Shown here piece after piece: positions 18,338 to 28,109 of a stretch of DNA of 64,000 nt (its first letter is position 1; every line of letters starts with the position of its first letter). Both the position numbers and the translations under genes were made by a program. The DNA is taken from NCBI RefSeq assembly GCF_001945665.1, contig NZ_CP015780.1:496001-560000 (forward strand), in the 5' to 3' direction. A model generated the notes under the pieces. That model saw only the letters and a list, made by a program, of their open reading frames with translations. It searched no databases and was not told where the DNA came from. Origin of the DNA: Borreliella mayonii. Its GTDB lineage: Bacteria; Spirochaetota; Spirochaetia; Borreliales; Borreliaceae.

Positions 18338-19639
18338 TTGCTTAATTATAAAAAGGTTCTTATTGTTGGTAGACCAAATGTTGGTAAATCTGCTTTATTT
18401 AATCGAATTTTAGATGCAAAAAGAAGTATTACTGAGAGTACTTACGGTGTTACTAGGGATTTAGTTGAAGAGGTTTGTAAGGTTGGTTCTTTTAGTTTTA
18501 AATTAATTGATACTGGTGGATTTACGATCTTAAAAGATGAGATTAGCAAAATTGTTGTGCAAAAGGTTTTAAGCTCTTTAGAAAAAGCTGATTTAATTTT
18601 ATTGGTTTTAGATATTAATGAAATTTTACTTGAAGATTATCAGATTATTGAAAGACTAAGAAAATATAGTAGTAAGGTAATTTTGGTTTTAAACAAAGTA
18701 GATACTAAAGATAAGGAAAGTTTGGCTCATGAATTTCATAATTTAGGGTTCAAGCGCTATTTTTTGGTTAGTGCGGCTCATTGTCGAGGTATTACTAAGC
18801 TTAGAGATTTTTTAAAAATAGAAGCTGGTGAAGCTGATATTGAGAATGAAGTTGATATTAAGGTTGGGATTATAGGTAAGCCCAATTCAGGCAAATCTAC
18901 TCTTATTAATTATTTATCTGGAAATGAAATTTCAATTGTTTCAGATCAACCTGGTACTACTAGAGATTTTATTAAAACTAAGTTTACTGGAAATGGGAAA
19001 GTTTTTGAGGTTATTGATACAGCTGGGATAAGGCGAAGGGCAAAAGTAAATGAAATTGTTGAATATTATTCTGTTAATAGAGCATTGAAAGTAATTGACA
19101 TGGTAGATATTGTGTTTTTGTTGATTGATGTTAAAGAAGAATTAACTTCTCAGGATAAAAAGATTGCTCATTATGTTACTAAAAAAGGGAAGGGAATTAT
19201 TATTGTATTTAGCAAATGGGACCTTGTGGAGGAATCTAAAGGGCATTTTGAAGCCTTAAAGAGTCGTGTGAAGTTTTTTTTTCCTATTTTAGATTTTGCC
19301 CCTATATTTAGAATTTCTGTTCATAAAAAGATAGGTCTAGATTCCCTTTTTAAAGAAGCTTTGAAGTTAAAAGATCAGATTGAGCTTAAAACCAGTACTC
19401 CAGATCTAAATAAAATGTTAAATTTATGGATTAAGGATTATCATTTAAATATTTCTCATAAAATAAAATATATTACACAAGTTAGCACTAATCCTGTTAA
19501 GTTTATTCTTTTTGCAAATAAAATAAAGAATTTTCCAAATTCTTACTATAATTATTTAGTAAATAATTTGCGTAAAATTGGATATAAAAATATTCCAATT
19601 TTAGTAGAATTAAAGGAAAAAATAAGAGATTTAAAGTGA
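18338..19639 (+). CDS. der: Ribosome biogenesis GTPase Der (EngA)
   Basis: Der is an essential tandem GTPase for 50S assembly. Two G domains are seen: GRPNVGKSA at residues 11-19 with DTGGF and NKVD, and GKPNSGKST near residue 180 with DTAGI and SKWD, followed by a KH-like C-terminal domain (about 350-433). Length 433 is standard. It starts with TTG at 18338 behind AAAGGGG (18321-18327). The stop overlaps the next gene's GTG by 4 bp, so it heads a coupled run of genes. Confidence 0.97.
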   Translation: MLNYKKVLIVGRPNVGKSALFNRILDAKRSITESTYGVTRDLVEEVCKVGSFSFKLIDTGGFTILKDEISKIVVQKVLSSLEKADLILLVLDINEILLEDYQIIERLRKYSSKVILVLNKVDTKDKESLAHEFHNLGFKRYFLVSAAHCRGITKLRDFLKIEAGEADIENEVDIKVGIIGKPNSGKSTLINYLSGNEISIVSDQPGTTRDFIKTKFTGNGKVFEVIDTAGIRRRAKVNEIVEYYSVNRALKVIDMVDIVFLLIDVKEELTSQDKKIAHYVTKKGKGIIIVFSKWDLVEESKGHFEALKSRVKFFFPILDFAPIFRISVHKKIGLDSLFKEALKLKDQIELKTSTPDLNKMLNLWIKDYHLNISHKIKYITQVSTNPVKFILFANKIKNFPNSYYNYLVNNLRKIGYKNIPILVELKEKIRDLK

Positions 19640-20895
19640 AATATATATTTTTATTCTTAATAATTAAGAGTCTAAATCTATTTGCGTTTGAGAGTTTTTT
19701 TTATGATTTTGATGTAAGGACTAAATATTCAAAATATTTTAATTCAAGCTATGTGCAAAAAAAAATAAGTCCAATAAAACATTTTATTACAGAAGATTGT
19801 TACATTGAAGTTTCAAGTAAAGTTTTTTCTGGGCATGTTTATTATTCTTTTTTTAATAAAAAAAAGAATGTGAATTATATTTTTCCAGGGTCTTATGTGA
19901 TTAAAGTGGGCAAAGATGGTATTGAACAGATAAAAATATTTTTTATAAACAGAGGGGATACGTTTATTAGGATAAAGTCTGCAAAATTTTCTTCTAGTGC
20001 CGATTTTTATTTGGTAAATACTTTAATTTATAAAGACGTTAAATTGCCTTTTAAGATTGAAGACATTGCAGTAATTTCTCTTAGGAATATAATAAATTAT
20101 ATTAGTAGGGTTATTGATTTTAGATATTTTATTCCTGAATATTTTGATATTTATAAAAATATTTCTAATATGGTAATTAGTTTAAGGGAATCCCTTATAT
20201 CTTTTCCTATTGCTGAGGTTGTTGATGGCGCAATGGATGAGTATGGCAAAATGGTGCATATAGAAACTGGGTTATTGCAAAAAGATCCTGTGGGATTTAA
20301 TTGCTCGGGATTTGTTAAATGGGTGGCAGATTCGATTTATAAATCAATAACAGGAAGACTTTTAAGAATTGATGATCTTAAGCTTAGGCATATTGGTGTT
20401 AGAGGTAGTGGTTTTACTAAAAGTCAAGAATTTAATAAGGATCCTTTTTTTGGTCTTGATTGGATTCGCAATATTGCTTATAGGATAAATAATATTAATG
20501 TGGATTTAAATTTATCTAAAATCAAGGAAAATGATGTCAATAATATTAAGTTTTTTGATTATATTGATAATCGTGGTTATAAAATTGAAAATTTAGAGTT
20601 TTTATTATATAGTTTGGCTTTAGATGAGCCTGGATATATTTATTTAGGATCTATTAGCACGGGTGTTAACAATTTATCAAGCATGATGCTTCACAAGCAT
20701 GTTGTTTTTTTTCTTCCATTTCTTGATGAAAATAGGATTTTTAGAGTTTCTGTTAACGAGGTTAATGCTGAAACTTCAATCAAGTCTCTTCAGAAAAGAT
20801 ATCCAAAATCTTATATTCATTTAGTTAGAGTTAAGGTTCCTGAAAATTTACCAATAGTACCTATACCTATAAAGGCAAATAATCAATCATCATGA
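19636..20895 (+). CDS. Exported NlpC/P60-like protein
   Basis: A 419-residue protein with a signal peptide (residues 1-17, cleavage near LFA). In the second half, GFNCSGFVKWVAD puts a cysteine at residue 223 in the context typical of NlpC/P60 cysteine peptidases, and HKHVVFF (H353, H355) could supply the catalytic histidine. Such enzymes cut peptidoglycan stem peptides. The 130-residue spacing is longer than in the compact family and the N-terminal half (residues 20-170) is unrecognised. GTG start overlaps the der stop (GTGA) and the stop overlaps the HAD gene (ATGA). Function is inferred, not proven. Confidence 0.6.
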   Translation: MKYIFLFLIIKSLNLFAFESFFYDFDVRTKYSKYFNSSYVQKKISPIKHFITEDCYIEVSSKVFSGHVYYSFFNKKKNVNYIFPGSYVIKVGKDGIEQIKIFFINRGDTFIRIKSAKFSSSADFYLVNTLIYKDVKLPFKIEDIAVISLRNIINYISRVIDFRYFIPEYFDIYKNISNMVISLRESLISFPIAEVVDGAMDEYGKMVHIETGLLQKDPVGFNCSGFVKWVADSIYKSITGRLLRIDDLKLRHIGVRGSGFTKSQEFNKDPFFGLDWIRNIAYRINNINVDLNLSKIKENDVNNIKFFDYIDNRGYKIENLEFLLYSLALDEPGYIYLGSISTGVNNLSSMMLHKHVVFFLPFLDENRIFRVSVNEVNAETSIKSLQKRYPKSYIHLVRVKVPENLPIVPIPIKANNQSS

Positions 20896-21578
20896 TTAAA
20901 GCTGTAGTATTTGATTTAGATGGCACCTTGTATCCTGAGGTGGATAGAAATAAACTAATGTTTTTTGAATTCTTAACTAATCTCAAGTTTTTTTTAGCTT
21001 TTAAACAGATTAGAAAAAAAATACGAATTTTACAAAGCAATAAATTTTCAACTTCAAATAGGGATGAATTGTTTTCTCTTCAGGTTAAAATGCTTTCTGA
21101 ATATTTAAATCTTGATGAGAATCGGTGTGCTTTTTTATTAAATAAAATATATTACAGTCAGATTTTTAGCGACAAGTTTAAAAAACTCAAGCCATATCTT
21201 GGAGTTCAAGATTTAATCTATTGGCTTAAATTTAAGGGAATAAAATTGGGAGTAATGTCAGACTTTCCTATTTTAGGTCGTGTCAAAAATTTATTGGGCA
21301 TTCAAGACAGTTTTTGGGATATTCTTTATTCCTCAGAAGATACTGGATATTTAAAGCCACATAAAGCACCTTTTTTAAAAGTTATTGATGATTTGAATTT
21401 AAATAGTAAAAATATTTTGTATGTAGGGAATTCTTATGAATATGACATTTTAGGCGCTAAAAATGTTTCAATGAAAGCAGCTTTTTTTTCAAAAAAGAAT
21501 ATAAATTACAAAGGGATGATTGATTTTATTTTTCATGATTATAAAGACTTAAGAGAATATATACGTTTGAATATATAG
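20892..21578 (+). CDS. HAD-family hydrolase
   Basis: A 228-residue haloacid-dehalogenase-fold phosphatase. Motif I is FDLDGTLYP (nucleophile D8), motif II is the serine in VMSDFP, motif III the lysine in GYLKPHKAPF, and motif IV VGNSYEYDILGA. A helical cap lies between motifs I and II (subclass I). The substrate cannot be told from sequence; small phosphomonoesters are usual. ATG overlaps the preceding stop by 4 bp, and the giant coiled-coil gene follows 19 bp later. Confidence 0.85.
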   Translation: MIKAVVFDLDGTLYPEVDRNKLMFFEFLTNLKFFLAFKQIRKKIRILQSNKFSTSNRDELFSLQVKMLSEYLNLDENRCAFLLNKIYYSQIFSDKFKKLKPYLGVQDLIYWLKFKGIKLGVMSDFPILGRVKNLLGIQDSFWDILYSSEDTGYLKPHKAPFLKVIDDLNLNSKNILYVGNSYEYDILGAKNVSMKAAFFSKKNINYKGMIDFIFHDYKDLREYIRLNI

Positions 21579-21597
21579 AATATGGGTAAAATATTTT

Positions 21598-24500
21598 ATG
21601 ATAGATTTTGCGACTATTTTGGTTAATCTTTTTTTAGTTTCAATAGTTTTGTTTGTTTATAGACAATATGATAAACGTTCTAGAGCATTAGATAAAATTA
21701 AAAAGTTTGTCGATCTTACAAAGGTTAATCTTGAAGATTTTATTGAAGATAAGACAAAAGAGATTAATGATCTTGCTGTTGATATGGAAGCTTATCAAAG
21801 GTCTAGTATAGAAATAATAAAAAAGATTGAGGAAGTTCAGCAAAAGATTAGAAATAAGAGCAATGATTTTGCAGAGGTTGAAAAAAAGATAGCTTATCAT
21901 GATTCTATGCTTAAAGATCTTGATGAGATGACTTTTAAAGTTCAAGAGAATATACAAAGATTGCAGGTTGACGGGAAAATAGTAGATAAACTTTCAAAAA
22001 CTTTAAAAGGATTTAATACTCAGATTGATTCGGTTGAATCAAATTTGAATTCTGTGTTAGAAAAATTTGACAAGACTAATAAAGAAAATCTCGAGTCTAT
22101 TAAAATTGCTAGTTGGGAAAAGTTTGACACTAATATTAAAGAACTTGTTTTTAAAATGGATAATTTGAATAAAGAGATTAGTCTTTATGAAAAAGATTTA
22201 GCAAATATTGAAGAGAGAAAAAAGGATATTTTAGTTAAGGGTAATGAGAAATTAGATTTAGAATTTAATGATTTTCTTGAAAAGGTCGAGTTTAATATTG
22301 ACAAATATAGCAAAGAGATTGAAAATTCTTTTACTTTTTATGAAAACAAATATAAGTTAATAGAAGATTCTATAGGGCTTATTATGGAGAGCGTAAAGAA
22401 TAAAATTAATGAGAAAGAAGATTTTATTTTAAATAGACTAAATGAAGAATTACAAAATAAATTTAAGGATATCTTTACATATGTTGATGATCGCTCTAAG
22501 GAAATTCAAGATAAACTTGAAAATAAATTGGTTTTAGTGGACAATGAGATTTCTTCCATGAGTTCTTCTTTTAAAGACAATGTTTATTCAAGAATTAATT
22601 CACTTGAAGAGTCAATGCGAATAGAGATGGTAAAGTATGAGGAGCAAGTTGATGATGTTTTTGATAAATTTAGATCTCAAGTTGAGTTGAATCTTAAAAA
22701 TATTTATGAGGATTATGAAGATAAAATAAGTCAAGTTGATAATAATATTAGAGAAAGGGTAGATCTTAGTTTGTTAGATTTGAATTCTAAAATGGAAAGT
22801 GTTCAGGTAGGTGCTATTGATTTAATTAAGAGACTTGAAGATGATTCTAATGGAATATATCTTGAATTTAAAAGTAAGTTTGGGGCAGATATTGAATTAT
22901 TTAGTGAAAGTTTTAAAGGTGATATTAATCAACTTAAAATGCAATTAGAATCTCAACTCTTAGATGTTGATTCAAATGTTCAAGACAAGCTTGTTAAGCT
23001 TAATGATAATTTAATTTCTAATTTTGAAGAAATTAATGGTAGGTTTAATAATAGTTACTCAAATTTGAGTGATAATATAAATGCCAAGTACACAGCTCTT
23101 TTTGAATCTTTGGATTCTAGTAGCTCTAAATTTGAAGATCAAATGGAATCTAAATATAATAGCTTTACAGATAAATTAACAGCAGAAATGGATGAGTTTT
23201 CTTTAATTTATGGTGAGAAATTTGAGACACTCTCTCAAGAAGCTATCAATAATTATCAAGGATTTCAAGAATTAAACAAAAAATTAGAAAATGAAATTGG
23301 ATCTTTTTATAATATGTTTGAAAAAACTCAGGAGACTTTAAAGGGAGATTTTAATGCCATTTTAATTAACATTAAAGAGGAAATTGATAAGAATATAATA
23401 GAGTTTAAGGATCGTTATTACGATGAAATAAATATTTTTGTTGCTCAGCTAGAAAAAAGCAAACTTCAATATTCAAAGTGGCAAGATAAAATAGATTCTA
23501 ATTTAAAAAATATTGAATCTCAAATAAATAAAACAAATGAAGAATTTTTAAGTTTAATTCAGATTCAAAAAGACAAAGGAATAGAACTTAGCGAGAGCGT
23601 TTTTAATGATCTTTCAGATCATATTCAAAAAAAAGCTATTGATATGCATGGCAGTTGGAAAGATGAGCTTATTGCTTTAAATAAATCTTTACTTGATATT
23701 AAGATTTCTAGTGAAGAGTTACTATCATCTGCTACTTTAAAAATTGAAAATCTAGAAAAAGATGTTAATGATAGAATGGAATATGTTTTATTAAAAACAG
23801 GCGATATTGAGAGTTTGGTGATAGAAAAATACAAAGAATTAAAAGATATGTCATATTCACAAAGTGATGAGGCTATATTAGGAATTAAAGAATTTATTAA
23901 TAGGCAAACAGAAGTAATTAAAGATAAAAGTGTATTTATGCTTGAGGATTTGAATAAAAAATTTGATGATAAGAATAATTTTGTTATAAGCAAGATTGAA
24001 GAATGTGATTATAAATTAAAAGATTTCAAGATTGAATCAGAAGATATTTTAAATAATTTTAAATCTGATCTTAATGAATTTATTGAGTCAAAACTGCAAA
24101 TTGTCTCTAATATAAAATCGGACAATCAAAAGCAAATTGATGATTTTTTAGATAGAATTTCTAAAGATATTTTAAACAGGAAGGATTTAATTAACAATGA
24201 AGTAGACAGTAAGCTTAGTGATTGGCAAAGTAAATTAAACGAAATAACTGTTAAAATTGAAAATTTATTGTCTTCAGGCAAAGTTGATTTGGATTTAATA
24301 GATTCTGAGGTGACTACAAAAATTAAAGAGCTTAGATTTTCCATAGAAAGTCTTGAGAGTTATTATCTTGAGAAAATAGATGAGTTTAGAAATCAAGGTG
24401 CTATATATTCTGATGAGCTTTTGCAAGACATAATGAACCATTTTAATAAAGAGACTAGAGAACTTGAGGAAAATTTGTCAAAGAAATTTGCTTCAGTTTT

Positions 24501-27500
24501 AAATAATTCAGAGGAATTTGTTAAAGAGGTTGATAGTTTATTGCAGGATAAAAGAACCGATATTGCTTCTTTTCAGGCTAATATAGACATTACTCTTGAT
24601 TCTCTTAGTGTAAAGTTTAATGATATAAACAAAGAAATTAATGGAAAATATAATGAGGTGATATCTAATTATAGGGGGTATTCAGAAAATATTTCTAGTA
24701 AACTTGAAAATGAAATAATGCATGAGATTGAAAATCTAAGTAGAAGATTAACAGATAGAATAGATAGTCTTAGCAAAAGTATGGATGAAAACCTTCAAAA
24801 ACTTAAGGAATCTTTTGATGTATCAAAATATCAAGTTGAAAAATTTGAATTGAAAGTTAAAGATTTAACAGATGCTGGAGAGGTAAAAATTAGCGAGTTT
24901 GTTAAAGAGATTGAACAGTATTATAAATCTAGATTAGAAGAAGCAATTGATTATAGGAGAACGATTGATAGTGATATTATGCAAGCAAAAGAGAGATTTG
25001 GGGAGATAACAAATGATCTTAAAAATAATATTGAGAGCAAGTCTGAGTTTTTAAATGATCTTTATAAGGAAAGATTTAAACTTATTGAGAGTAATTTTGA
25101 AGAGAGATATTCTACATTTCTAATTGAAAGTGAGGGAGCTATTTCAAAAATTAGAGATGAAATCTATAAAACACTTACAAGCAATGATGAAAATTTGCAA
25201 ATTAAGATTTCTGAAATGGATAATAATTTTGAGATAATAGAGCAAAGATCAAAAGATATTTTAGAGCTTGAAAAAGAATTGCAAGATAAAATTAAAGATT
25301 GTTATGGTGTTATAAATTCTCAATTTGGAGAGATTAAGGTAAGCGTTGAAGAGAATATAAAAAATCATTTTGAGCTTTGTATAAAAAAGGTAAATACTTT
25401 AATTAATGATGACATTGTAAAGTATGAAAATGAAATTCACAAGAGAATTGATTCTTTAAAATCGATTGAGAGCACTTTTGATAGCATAGAGAAAGATTTG
25501 AATGATAAAGTGAGTGGGTGTATTGATAAAATAGCCAATAATTTTAATCTTAAGTATGTTGAACTTGAAGAAAGGTGTAATGAAGGGCAATTAAATTTAG
25601 AGAATAAAATTGACAACAAAATTAAAGCCATTGATAATTTAGCTTTAAGTCAATATGATGGACTTGAGAAAAAGTATGCTGATATGTACGATGAGTTTTC
25701 AGAGAGATTAAATTCTTATATTACAACTTTAAATGAAGAGTTTAAGAGATCTAATAAAGAGATGATTTTTGAACTTGAATCTCAACTGAAAAATCTTAAA
25801 AATCTTGAATCTGATTTAAATAATATTGAAAAGGATGTTATTAGATTAAAAGAAGAGTCTTATCACAATGTTTCATCGCATCTTAAACTATTAGAAGAAG
25901 ACTTTTTCAAAGATTTGAAAATTAGAGGGGAAGAGCTTAAATATTCTTTAGAAAACTTTATTGCCTCATATAATGATAAAATTCAAAATTTAGAATATGA
26001 TTTGTCTAAAAATTTGGAAAACAAAACAGAGCTTATTCAAAGTTTCCGCTTAGATATTGAACAAAAAATGAAAGAAGATAAAGAAAATTTTTATTTGGAT
26101 TTTACTAAAGAATTTTCTTCCAAAAAAAAAGATATGCAGAGTGAGATAGCTTTAATGGAAACCAATATTACCGGGAAAGTAGATGAATTTGTTGATTTTG
26201 TAAATAATAAGCAAAGCATTATTGATTCTTGGTTTTTAAATATTAAAGGTGATGTAAAAAATTGGCAAGAAAAATCTTATAGCACAATAGAGGAGAGAAT
26301 AAATCTTGCTGAACTTGGAATCAGATCATTTGAGAATGATATTTTTAATGTTAAGATTGGTTTAGAATCTTTTAAAGATGGTTTTGAGATTAAGGCTGAA
26401 GAGATTTTTAGCAATTTGCAAAACGAGGCTAAAAAAATTGAACAATCAGTTCATCTCGATTTTAAAAATATTGGTGAGTCATTAAATCTTAAAGTTTTAG
26501 ATCTTGAAAAATTTGTTGATTTTAAAGTAGAAAAGATAGATGAAAAGGTTAATAAGAAAACTGAAGACATCTTAATTCAGGCAGAAGTGAAATTTTTAAC
26601 TCAGCAAAAGGATCTTGAAGATAAGATTTTTGAACTTAATCAAAAATTAGAGCATGAATTTACAACTTTGTCTTCTAATCTTGATAAGGCAAGGCAGGAA
26701 ATGGTTGATGTAATTTCTAGTGATAAAGAAAGCTTTGAAGGTCAAATTGAATTAATGAATAAAAATATTTCAGAATTTTCTGAAAAAATTAGCTTATACA
26801 GAAATAATATTGAGACATCAATTGATAATGAATATAATTCGTTTTCTAAATCTATAAAATCTGAGTTCGGTTTACTTGAGGATGAGCTTAAAAAAAGTTT
26901 AAAACATTCAACATTAGAGATTGAAACCATAAAGAATGGCTTACAAGAGCAAATTGATAAATTTGAGGCTGAATTCAACAAAAACCATAAAAAATTATTG
27001 AAAGAAGTTGATACTAATATTTTAGAACTTGAATCTAAAATATTAAATTGTGATATTAAATTTAATAAATTTATTAGCGAGATTAAAGACAATTTAGTTG
27101 AATATAAATCTGATTTGAGAGCAGAATTTGAAGACAGTTATGATAAAATAAATTTTCAAATTGAAAATCAAATTGAGAATTTTAAAAAACTGGATGCTGA
27201 GCTTGAAAAAAATAATTCGATATTTTTGGAGGCTTATTCTCTTAAGGATAAGTTGGAAAAATTATGGGAAACTTTAAAAAATGAGATAGATCTTGCTCAG
27301 GAATATAAAAATAATTTTGAAAATGTTAACAAAGAATTCTATAATATTCAAAAAGAAACATTAGGCATTGTTGAAACTTTTAATGCATTAAAGTTGGAAC
27401 AAGAATCAATTAAATCTATTAAGAATGATTTTAATAGATTTTTTGAATTTTACTCTTTATTTGATAGTAGATATAAAAGTTTAATTGAATCTTATGATGA

Positions 27501-28098
27501 AATGCAAATTTATAAAGCTAAAATAAAAGAGATAGCTGACGAGCAGAGAACTATTCTTGATAATTATGAAAGAATTAGCAATAAAGAGGGTATATTAAAG
27601 AGCACTATAGAGTCTGTTGATAAAAATTTTGATTTAATAAATGAAGTGGAGAAAAGATTTAATACTTTAAGCAAAGAGAGCGCTAAGTTTCAAGACAATC
27701 TCAAGGATATGGAAAATGTTGTTTCAAGTCTATTATTAAACAAAGGGTTGTCAGAAGAGGTGTTGATTAATGCTCAGAATTTAAAGGAAATGCTCTTAGA
27801 TATTGAAAATAGATTGAAAAATACTTTGACCATGAGAGAGAAGGTAGTGAAATCTGAGACAAGGTTAGAAAATTTAAATATTGCAGCAGAAGAGAGAATA
27901 AAAACTCTTGGCATTCTTGTCAAAACTGATTCTAAGTATCAAGATAATGTTGGTCTTAATAATGAAACTGTTAGGAATTCTGTAATAAAGCTGATGAGGC
28001 AAGGATGGAGTGCTGAAGAGATTTCTAGAGCTACCAAATTATCTATTGGGGAAGTTGAGCTTATTTTAGAGCTTGGTATAAGTAATAAAGGTGACTGA
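21598..28098 (+). CDS. Giant membrane-anchored coiled-coil protein
   Basis: A 2166-residue protein, about a tenth of the window. One N-terminal membrane helix (about residues 4-20) is followed by a basic stop (RQYDKRSR), then about 2000 residues of heptad-like, highly charged sequence rich in E, K, D, S, N and I with almost no proline and few cysteines, i.e. nearly continuous coiled coil. The last 45 residues are different: RNSVIKLMRQGWSAEEISR and an SIGEVELILELG helix resemble a small helix-turn-helix. No enzymatic motif is seen. It could span the periplasm or act as a cytoplasmic scaffold; orientation and role are unknown. No clear ribosome site precedes the ATG. It lies just before pheS. 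Confidence 0.9.
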   Translation: MIDFATILVNLFLVSIVLFVYRQYDKRSRALDKIKKFVDLTKVNLEDFIEDKTKEINDLAVDMEAYQRSSIEIIKKIEEVQQKIRNKSNDFAEVEKKIAYHDSMLKDLDEMTFKVQENIQRLQVDGKIVDKLSKTLKGFNTQIDSVESNLNSVLEKFDKTNKENLESIKIASWEKFDTNIKELVFKMDNLNKEISLYEKDLANIEERKKDILVKGNEKLDLEFNDFLEKVEFNIDKYSKEIENSFTFYENKYKLIEDSIGLIMESVKNKINEKEDFILNRLNEELQNKFKDIFTYVDDRSKEIQDKLENKLVLVDNEISSMSSSFKDNVYSRINSLEESMRIEMVKYEEQVDDVFDKFRSQVELNLKNIYEDYEDKISQVDNNIRERVDLSLLDLNSKMESVQVGAIDLIKRLEDDSNGIYLEFKSKFGADIELFSESFKGDINQLKMQLESQLLDVDSNVQDKLVKLNDNLISNFEEINGRFNNSYSNLSDNINAKYTALFESLDSSSSKFEDQMESKYNSFTDKLTAEMDEFSLIYGEKFETLSQEAINNYQGFQELNKKLENEIGSFYNMFEKTQETLKGDFNAILINIKEEIDKNIIEFKDRYYDEINIFVAQLEKSKLQYSKWQDKIDSNLKNIESQINKTNEEFLSLIQIQKDKGIELSESVFNDLSDHIQKKAIDMHGSWKDELIALNKSLLDIKISSEELLSSATLKIENLEKDVNDRMEYVLLKTGDIESLVIEKYKELKDMSYSQSDEAILGIKEFINRQTEVIKDKSVFMLEDLNKKFDDKNNFVISKIEECDYKLKDFKIESEDILNNFKSDLNEFIESKLQIVSNIKSDNQKQIDDFLDRISKDILNRKDLINNEVDSKLSDWQSKLNEITVKIENLLSSGKVDLDLIDSEVTTKIKELRFSIESLESYYLEKIDEFRNQGAIYSDELLQDIMNHFNKETRELEENLSKKFASVLNNSEEFVKEVDSLLQDKRTDIASFQANIDITLDSLSVKFNDINKEINGKYNEVISNYRGYSENISSKLENEIMHEIENLSRRLTDRIDSLSKSMDENLQKLKESFDVSKYQVEKFELKVKDLTDAGEVKISEFVKEIEQYYKSRLEEAIDYRRTIDSDIMQAKERFGEITNDLKNNIESKSEFLNDLYKERFKLIESNFEERYSTFLIESEGAISKIRDEIYKTLTSNDENLQIKISEMDNNFEIIEQRSKDILELEKELQDKIKDCYGVINSQFGEIKVSVEENIKNHFELCIKKVNTLINDDIVKYENEIHKRIDSLKSIESTFDSIEKDLNDKVSGCIDKIANNFNLKYVELEERCNEGQLNLENKIDNKIKAIDNLALSQYDGLEKKYADMYDEFSERLNSYITTLNEEFKRSNKEMIFELESQLKNLKNLESDLNNIEKDVIRLKEESYHNVSSHLKLLEEDFFKDLKIRGEELKYSLENFIASYNDKIQNLEYDLSKNLENKTELIQSFRLDIEQKMKEDKENFYLDFTKEFSSKKKDMQSEIALMETNITGKVDEFVDFVNNKQSIIDSWFLNIKGDVKNWQEKSYSTIEERINLAELGIRSFENDIFNVKIGLESFKDGFEIKAEEIFSNLQNEAKKIEQSVHLDFKNIGESLNLKVLDLEKFVDFKVEKIDEKVNKKTEDILIQAEVKFLTQQKDLEDKIFELNQKLEHEFTTLSSNLDKARQEMVDVISSDKESFEGQIELMNKNISEFSEKISLYRNNIETSIDNEYNSFSKSIKSEFGLLEDELKKSLKHSTLEIETIKNGLQEQIDKFEAEFNKNHKKLLKEVDTNILELESKILNCDIKFNKFISEIKDNLVEYKSDLRAEFEDSYDKINFQIENQIENFKKLDAELEKNNSIFLEAYSLKDKLEKLWETLKNEIDLAQEYKNNFENVNKEFYNIQKETLGIVETFNALKLEQESIKSIKNDFNRFFEFYSLFDSRYKSLIESYDEMQIYKAKIKEIADEQRTILDNYERISNKEGILKSTIESVDKNFDLINEVEKRFNTLSKESAKFQDNLKDMENVVSSLLLNKGLSEEVLINAQNLKEMLLDIENRLKNTLTMREKVVKSETRLENLNIAAEERIKTLGILVKTDSKYQDNVGLNNETVRNSVIKLMRQGWSAEEISRATKLSIGEVELILELGISNKGD

Positions 28099-28109
28099 AG
28101 GTTATATTT

